Shown: positions 43,671 through 46,583 of the stretch, piece by piece
Numbering within the stretch: position 1 is the first letter of the stretch
How the letters are laid out: the number at the start of each line of letters is the position of its first letter
From: Nitrospirota bacterium
GTDB lineage: Bacteria; Nitrospirota; Nitrospiria; 2-01-FULL-66-17
Assembly (NCBI GenBank): GCA_016201825.1
Contig: JACQCD010000041.1
Span: forward strand, 1 to 46,583
DNA length: 46,583 nt
Reading direction: 5' to 3'
Position numbers and translations under genes: made by a program
Notes under the pieces: model-generated
What the model saw: only the letters and a program-made list of their open reading frames with translations
The model's database searches: none
Told to the model about the DNA's origin: nothing

Positions 43671-45056
43671 GTGCCTGTGACGGTTATCAATCCCTATAAT
43701 CAATGCGTTCTCGCTCAGCTTCCCCTGGATCAGGGCAAGTCCCTTGAGCGCAAACTCGAGGGCGCGCGCGCGGCCTATGCGCACTGGCATCGCCTCCCAT
43801 TGGACGAGCGCGTGCAGCGGGTCAATGAAGGGCTCGCCTACTTTCGGGACCATGCCGAAGAGATTGCCCGCGAGATCACCCTGCAAATGGGCAAACCGAT
43901 CACCCAGGCGCGCGGGGAGGTGAAGACCTTCTTTGCTCGCGCCGAGCATATGTTGTCGATCGCCAAGGACACGCTCGCTCCCGAGATCGTGCTGGCCAAG
44001 CCGGGTTTTCACCTGTGGATTGAACAGGCGCCGCTCGGTGTGGTCTATAACATCGCACCCTGGAACTATCCCTTGTTGACCGCCGTGAACGTGGTCGTCC
44101 CGGCGCTGCTCGCGGGTAATACCGTCCTCCTCAAGCACAGCCCGCTCACGCCGCTGGTGGGTCGGCATTTCGAACACGCGTTCGCAAAGGGCGAGCCCCC
44201 GAATCTGGTGACCAACCTCATCGTGACGAACGCGCAGGCCTCCCGTCTCATCGATGACCCGCGGATCAATTACATCGCCTTCACCGGATCGGTCGCGACC
44301 GGAACCACGGTCTACCGCCGGGCCGCCAAGCGGTTGCTGGACGTCGGATTAGAACTCGGGGGCAAGGACCCGGCCTACGTTGCGGAGGACGCAGACCTCG
44401 ACTTTGCCGTGGCGAACATCGTGGACGGCGCGTGCTACAACGCGGGGCAATCGTGCTGCGCCGTGGAGCGGGTCTACGTCCACCGCGCGCGCTATCGCGA
44501 CTTCCTCGATCGGGCGCACGCGCTCCTGACGCAATACCGGCTCGGAGATCCCCTCGACGAACAGACCACCATGGGGCCGCTCGCTCGACGCGACGCGCTG
44601 CGGTTCTTGGAAGGCCAGGTGAAAGACGCGGTCCGGCGCGGCGCCAGGCTCCTCCTCGGCGGCAAGCGGCTCAGCGGCACGCGCGGGAATTTCTTCGCGC
44701 CGACGCTGCTGGCCGATGTGCCCAACCGCGCCAACGTGATGCAAGAGGAGAGCTTCGGGCCGCTCGTCCCGGTGGCGCCGGTCGCGGATGACGACGAAGC
44801 GTTCACCCAGATGAACGACAGCCGTTTCGGCCTGACCGCCTCGATCTGGACGCGCGATCGCGAGCGCGTTGAGCGCTTGGCGCGCGATCTGGACGTCGGC
44901 ACCGTGTTCCAAAACCGCTGCGACTACCTCGACCCATCCCTCCCCTGGACTGGCGCCCGCAACAGCGGCATCGGTTCCACGCTGTCTCGGTACGGCTTCT
45001 ACCATCTGACCAGGCGCAAGGCGATGCATCTGAGGGTTGGAGGGAGTGCCGCGTAA
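43671..45056 (+). CDS. NAD(P)-dependent aldehyde dehydrogenase (short SSADH-like)
   Basis: A 461-residue aldehyde dehydrogenase, the length of Sad/YneI-type succinate-semialdehyde dehydrogenases. APWNYPLLTAVNVVVPALLAGN, with Asn for oxyanion stabilisation; NAD site FTGSVATGTTVYRRAAKR; general base Glu in LELGGKDPAYV; nucleophile Cys in CYNAGQSCCAVERV; C-terminal EESFGPLVPV. All catalytic residues are intact. GTG 43671 is set by CGGAGGAA upstream; the frame is open further but only inside the SDR. Last gene of the cassette; it would oxidise a gamma-glutamyl-aminoaldehyde to the acid. Confidence 0.92.
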   Translation: MPVTVINPYNQCVLAQLPLDQGKSLERKLEGARAAYAHWHRLPLDERVQRVNEGLAYFRDHAEEIAREITLQMGKPITQARGEVKTFFARAEHMLSIAKDTLAPEIVLAKPGFHLWIEQAPLGVVYNIAPWNYPLLTAVNVVVPALLAGNTVLLKHSPLTPLVGRHFEHAFAKGEPPNLVTNLIVTNAQASRLIDDPRINYIAFTGSVATGTTVYRRAAKRLLDVGLELGGKDPAYVAEDADLDFAVANIVDGACYNAGQSCCAVERVYVHRARYRDFLDRAHALLTQYRLGDPLDEQTTMGPLARRDALRFLEGQVKDAVRRGARLLLGGKRLSGTRGNFFAPTLLADVPNRANVMQEESFGPLVPVAPVADDDEAFTQMNDSRFGLTASIWTRDRERVERLARDLDVGTVFQNRCDYLDPSLPWTGARNSGIGSTLSRYGFYHLTRRKAMHLRVGGSAA

Positions 45057-45124
45057 CAGGGTCGGAGACCCAGCGAGGGGTTACAGCGAGCAACCCCGAC
45101 GTAACCGCGATCACCGGAAATAAA

Positions 45125-45148
45125 ACAGGCCGCCAAATTGCGGCCTGT
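45125..45148 (-). terminator. Intrinsic terminator downstream of the tRNA-Met remnant
   Basis: ACAGGCCGC and GCGGCCTGT form a 9-bp stem with a 6-nt loop. On the minus strand it is followed by TTTATTT. It probably ended the original tRNA-Met transcript. Confidence 0.75.
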
Positions 45149-45177
45149 AAGTCCTAGAAATTCCGAAGGGAAAAAAT

Positions 45178-45219
45178 TGTGGGGGGTGAGATTTGAACTC
45201 ACGACCTTCGGGTTATGAG
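45178..45219 (-). tRNA. 3' half of tRNA-Met (CAU), truncated at the anticodon loop (candidate attachment site)
   Basis: On the minus strand the sequence begins with the complete anticodon loop CTCATAA, then CCCGA, the variable AGGTC and T-arm GTGAG-TTCAAAT-CTCAC. It ends with acceptor CCCCCAC and discriminator A. It lacks any 5' half: the preceding bases cannot form the anticodon, D or acceptor stems. No CCA is encoded, unlike the two intact tRNAs in the window. This is the form expected of an integrase attachment site duplicated at the far end of an element. Confidence 0.8.
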
Positions 45220-45348
45220 GGCGTTTGGGGCGAGAACGACGACTGATTAATAAGTGGTCTGGTTTCCCGATTCTTCACAAGAATTAAGGCTTTGTGGATT
45301 TCTATCTAGTTTGATCGAGTCCATTCGGATCGATTGATTTCGACGTGG

Positions 45349-45368
45349 TCGGACACAAATCGGGCACA
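45349..45368 (+). repeat. Tandem 9-mers near the attachment site, possible integrase arm sites
   Basis: TCGGACACA (45349-45357) and TCGGGCACA (45360-45368) are direct repeats differing at one base with an 11-nt period. Short direct repeats next to attachment cores are typical arm-type integrase sites, but two copies are weak evidence. Confidence 0.3.
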
Positions 45369-45402
45369 GTCCACTGGGGTGATGAACCCAATAATAGAAC
45401 TG

Positions 45403-45431
45403 TTGACAAGTGACACTTTACTCTTTACAGT
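45403..45431 (+). promoter_or_regulatory. Sigma70 promoter of higBA
   Basis: TTGACA (45403-45408), 17 nt, TACAGT (45426-45431): consensus -35 and optimal spacing. It lies downstream of the first ATG in the HigB frame (45382), so that ATG cannot be the start. Confidence 0.75.
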
Positions 45432-45434
45432 AAA
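45417..45434 (+). promoter_or_regulatory. Candidate HigA operator
   Basis: Inverted repeat TTTACT-6 nt-AGTAAA overlapping the -10 of the higBA promoter, the place expected for autorepression by the HTH antitoxin. Confidence 0.45.
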
Positions 45435-45462
45435 AGGGAAGGTCCAGGGAGGGGATAGCCGT

Positions 45463-45741
45463 TTGATTCGAGGTTTTCGGCACAAGGGGCTCGCGCGGCT
45501 CTACGAAAAAGGCGAGCGCAAAGGCCTATCCGCGGAGATGGTGCCGAAGATCGAGCGGATTTTAGCCCGGCTTGATATCGCAAAGGGGCCGGAATATCTG
45601 CAACTGCCCGGGTGGGGACTTCACCCCTTGAAGGGGAAGCTGAAGGGGTGGTGGTCGGTCTGGGTTACGGGTAACTGGCGGATTGTGTTTCGGTTTCGAG
45701 GGCAGGACATTGTTGATGTTGATCTGGTTGATTACCACTGA
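45463..45741 (+). CDS. higB: HigB/RelE-type toxin
   Basis: Ribosome-dependent mRNA endonuclease toxin of the HigB branch of RelE. LIRGFRHKGLARLYEKGERKG at the N-terminus, PEYLQLPGWGLHPLKGKLKG, and the C-terminal WSVWVTGNWRIVFRFRG followed by DVDLVDYH match the family closely. The family usually starts MIRSFRHKG; here the equivalent codon is TTG (45463), with GGGAGGGG about nine bases upstream, giving the standard 92 residues. HigA follows after 20 bp. Confidence 0.88.
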   Translation: MIRGFRHKGLARLYEKGERKGLSAEMVPKIERILARLDIAKGPEYLQLPGWGLHPLKGKLKGWWSVWVTGNWRIVFRFRGQDIVDVDLVDYH

Positions 45742-45761
45742 GTTAGAAAGGAGAACTGAAC

Positions 45762-46076
45762 ATGCCGATGAAGCAACCGCCGCATCCGGGATTGTCGGTG
45801 CGGCATGACTGCCTGGAGCCCCTGGGGCTTTCTGTGACCGAGGGCGCCAGAGTGCTTGGCGTGACCAGGCAGGCGCTGAACAATCTCGTGACCGGGAGGG
45901 CGGGGATTTCGCCGGAAATGGCGGTCCGTCTCGACAAGGCCTTTGGAGGGACGGCCGAAGGATGGCTCGCGCTGCAGACGGCGTTCGATCTCGCCCAGAT
46001 CCGAAAAAAAGCGGCCTCGATTGCGGTGAAGCGGTATGTGGCCAAGGCCGATCTTGAACCGGCAGGGGTGAGGTGA
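45762..46076 (+). CDS. higA: HigA antitoxin, XRE-family HTH
   Basis: A 104-residue antitoxin that binds HigB and represses the operon. HTH at about residues 24-65: LSVTEGARVLGVTRQALNNLVTGRAGISPEMAVRLDKAFG, then TAEGWLALQTAFDLAQIRKK, the standard HigA C-terminal helix. ATG 45762 follows GAAAGGAGAA. Toxin-first gene order is the normal order for higBA. Confidence 0.92.
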   Translation: MPMKQPPHPGLSVRHDCLEPLGLSVTEGARVLGVTRQALNNLVTGRAGISPEMAVRLDKAFGGTAEGWLALQTAFDLAQIRKKAASIAVKRYVAKADLEPAGVR

Positions 46077-46092
46077 GATATTGAGTGAGAAC

Positions 46093-46188
46093 ATGAGAAA
46101 ACGCAACCGACATATCGGCTCGTGGCTGCATTGCTTCCTCAATGCGATGTTTGCGTGGCAGCTTCAGGAAGTGATGGAGGGGAGGTAG
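46093..46188 (+). pseudogene. 31-codon ORF resembling a collapsed antitoxin
   Basis: ATG 46093 to TAG 46188. The start MRKRNRHIGS and the end FAWQLQEVMEG resemble the two ends of small antitoxins of the type N-x-HIGSSFDDFL...KRVIAWQLEQ, but the middle is missing. It may be a deletion remnant or chance. Confidence 0.3.
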
Positions 46189-46240
46189 GGCAGGGGATGG
46201 GAGCGGATAAAGAGCTTGCGCCGGCCGTGGGCGTGCCAGT

Positions 46241-46441
46241 ATGAGCCAAGTCGTCATCGAAAACCCAATCATCAACTCGCCGTTTGACAAGCCGACCCGC
46301 CATTTCAGGTTTACGGACGAAGGAATCACGAATGAAGAGGTTGCGGGCCGGCGGACCAGTTCGTAGTTCGTCCCCATCGCCAAGCCAAAGAAGAAGGGTG
46401 CCAAGCAGCTTCAATTCGACACGGAGTGGACACCGGACCGT
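46241..46441 (+). pseudogene. 5' remnant of a restriction-endonuclease helicase gene (BPTD_3080 family-like)
   Basis: MSQVVIENPIINSPFDKPTR, then HFRFTDEGITNEEVAGRR, is the N-terminus of large DEAD/DEAH-box restriction proteins of the type III-like BPTD_3080 group, as recalled. The frame hits TAG at 46364-46366, where the family has Tyr, and then continues in the same frame as FVPIAKPKKKGAKQLQFDTE and WTPDR. After 46441 the similarity stops. The gene is therefore doubly broken: one nonsense codon, then loss of everything after about 67 codons. Confidence 0.65.
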
Positions 46442-46583
46442 TTGGGATCATCATGCATCATCACTGCTGTCCCAACGTTATTCGAACAAAGTCAACTGGT
46501 TGGTTGATTCGAGTGCATTTGGCTCCTGCACAGCGAGGCTAAGCAGTTGATCCAATGGAGTTCGCTCGAACATGGTCAGACTC
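46442..46583 (+). other. Unassigned right end of the window
   Basis: 142 bp after the restriction remnant. No ORF with recognisable similarity, hairpin or promoter is seen. A deletion or insertion junction must lie at about 46441-46445, where the homology of the remnant ends. Confidence 0.4.

Noticed and set aside
45178-45300. Split tRNA-Met explained by a group I intron in the anticodon loop
   Set aside because: The whole anticodon loop belongs to the 3' piece, and no 5' half (D-arm or acceptor complement) was found in the following ~1.3 kb on that strand, so integration fits better.

Overview
The window is a GC-rich stretch of a Gram-negative-type bacterial chromosome. It encodes several proteins with lipobox signals, SecG, periplasmic adaptors and a lytic transglycosylase. 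The gene set (cobalamin adenosyltransferase, many beta-propeller lipoproteins, an AttEFGH-type transporter, a CFI-box C-terminus protease) and a family of intergenic hairpin repeats would fit Nitrospirota, Methylomirabilota or a neighbouring phylum. That placement is an impression, not a demonstrated assignment.

Layout. 0-4 kb: minus-strand MacA-like efflux adaptor, ATP-grasp ligase and nfuA, then a plus-strand DUF192 lipid/envelope-type protein. 4.3-8 kb: MFS transporter, ABC exporter and a TPR protein. 8-11 kb: a 13-blade propeller lipoprotein broken by a frameshift, and a Clp_N-HTH fusion protein. 11-17.7 kb (minus): zwf-pgl followed by an AttEFGH-type ABC system. 18-23.4 kb: solute-binding lipoprotein plus hybrid histidine kinase, then transketolase. 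23.4-28.2 kb (minus): cobO-Spy unit, FAD/NAD oxidoreductase, subtilase. 28.2-31.7 kb (minus): gap-pgk-tpiA-secG, whose last gene runs by ATGA overlap into the subtilase. 31.8-32 kb: tRNA-Arg and tRNA-His. 32-33 kb: rlmN. 33.2-39.5 kb (plus): a large Ig/FN3/propeller lipoprotein, lytic transglycosylase and a membrane TPR protein. 39.5-40.4 kb: PilZ protein. 40.7-45.1 kb (plus): a four-gene gamma-glutamylation catabolic cassette.

45.18-46.58 kb looks like the edge of an integrated element. A 3' half of tRNA-Met(CAU), cut exactly at the anticodon loop, keeps its chromosomal terminator on the left. On the right it is joined to DNA carrying a HigBA toxin-antitoxin pair and the wreck of a restriction-helicase gene.

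Central metabolism is well represented: zwf/pgl and transketolase for the pentose phosphate pathway, and gap/pgk/tpiA for lower glycolysis or gluconeogenesis. The most unusual signals are three. (1) Two copies of a ~120-nt element have unchanged conserved blocks, but their stem sequences differ and remain self-complementary. (2) Very short upstream ORFs begin at or near the predicted transcription start and end in an ATGA overlap with the real gene, in at least two and perhaps three places. (3) The truncated tRNA attachment site marks the island boundary.
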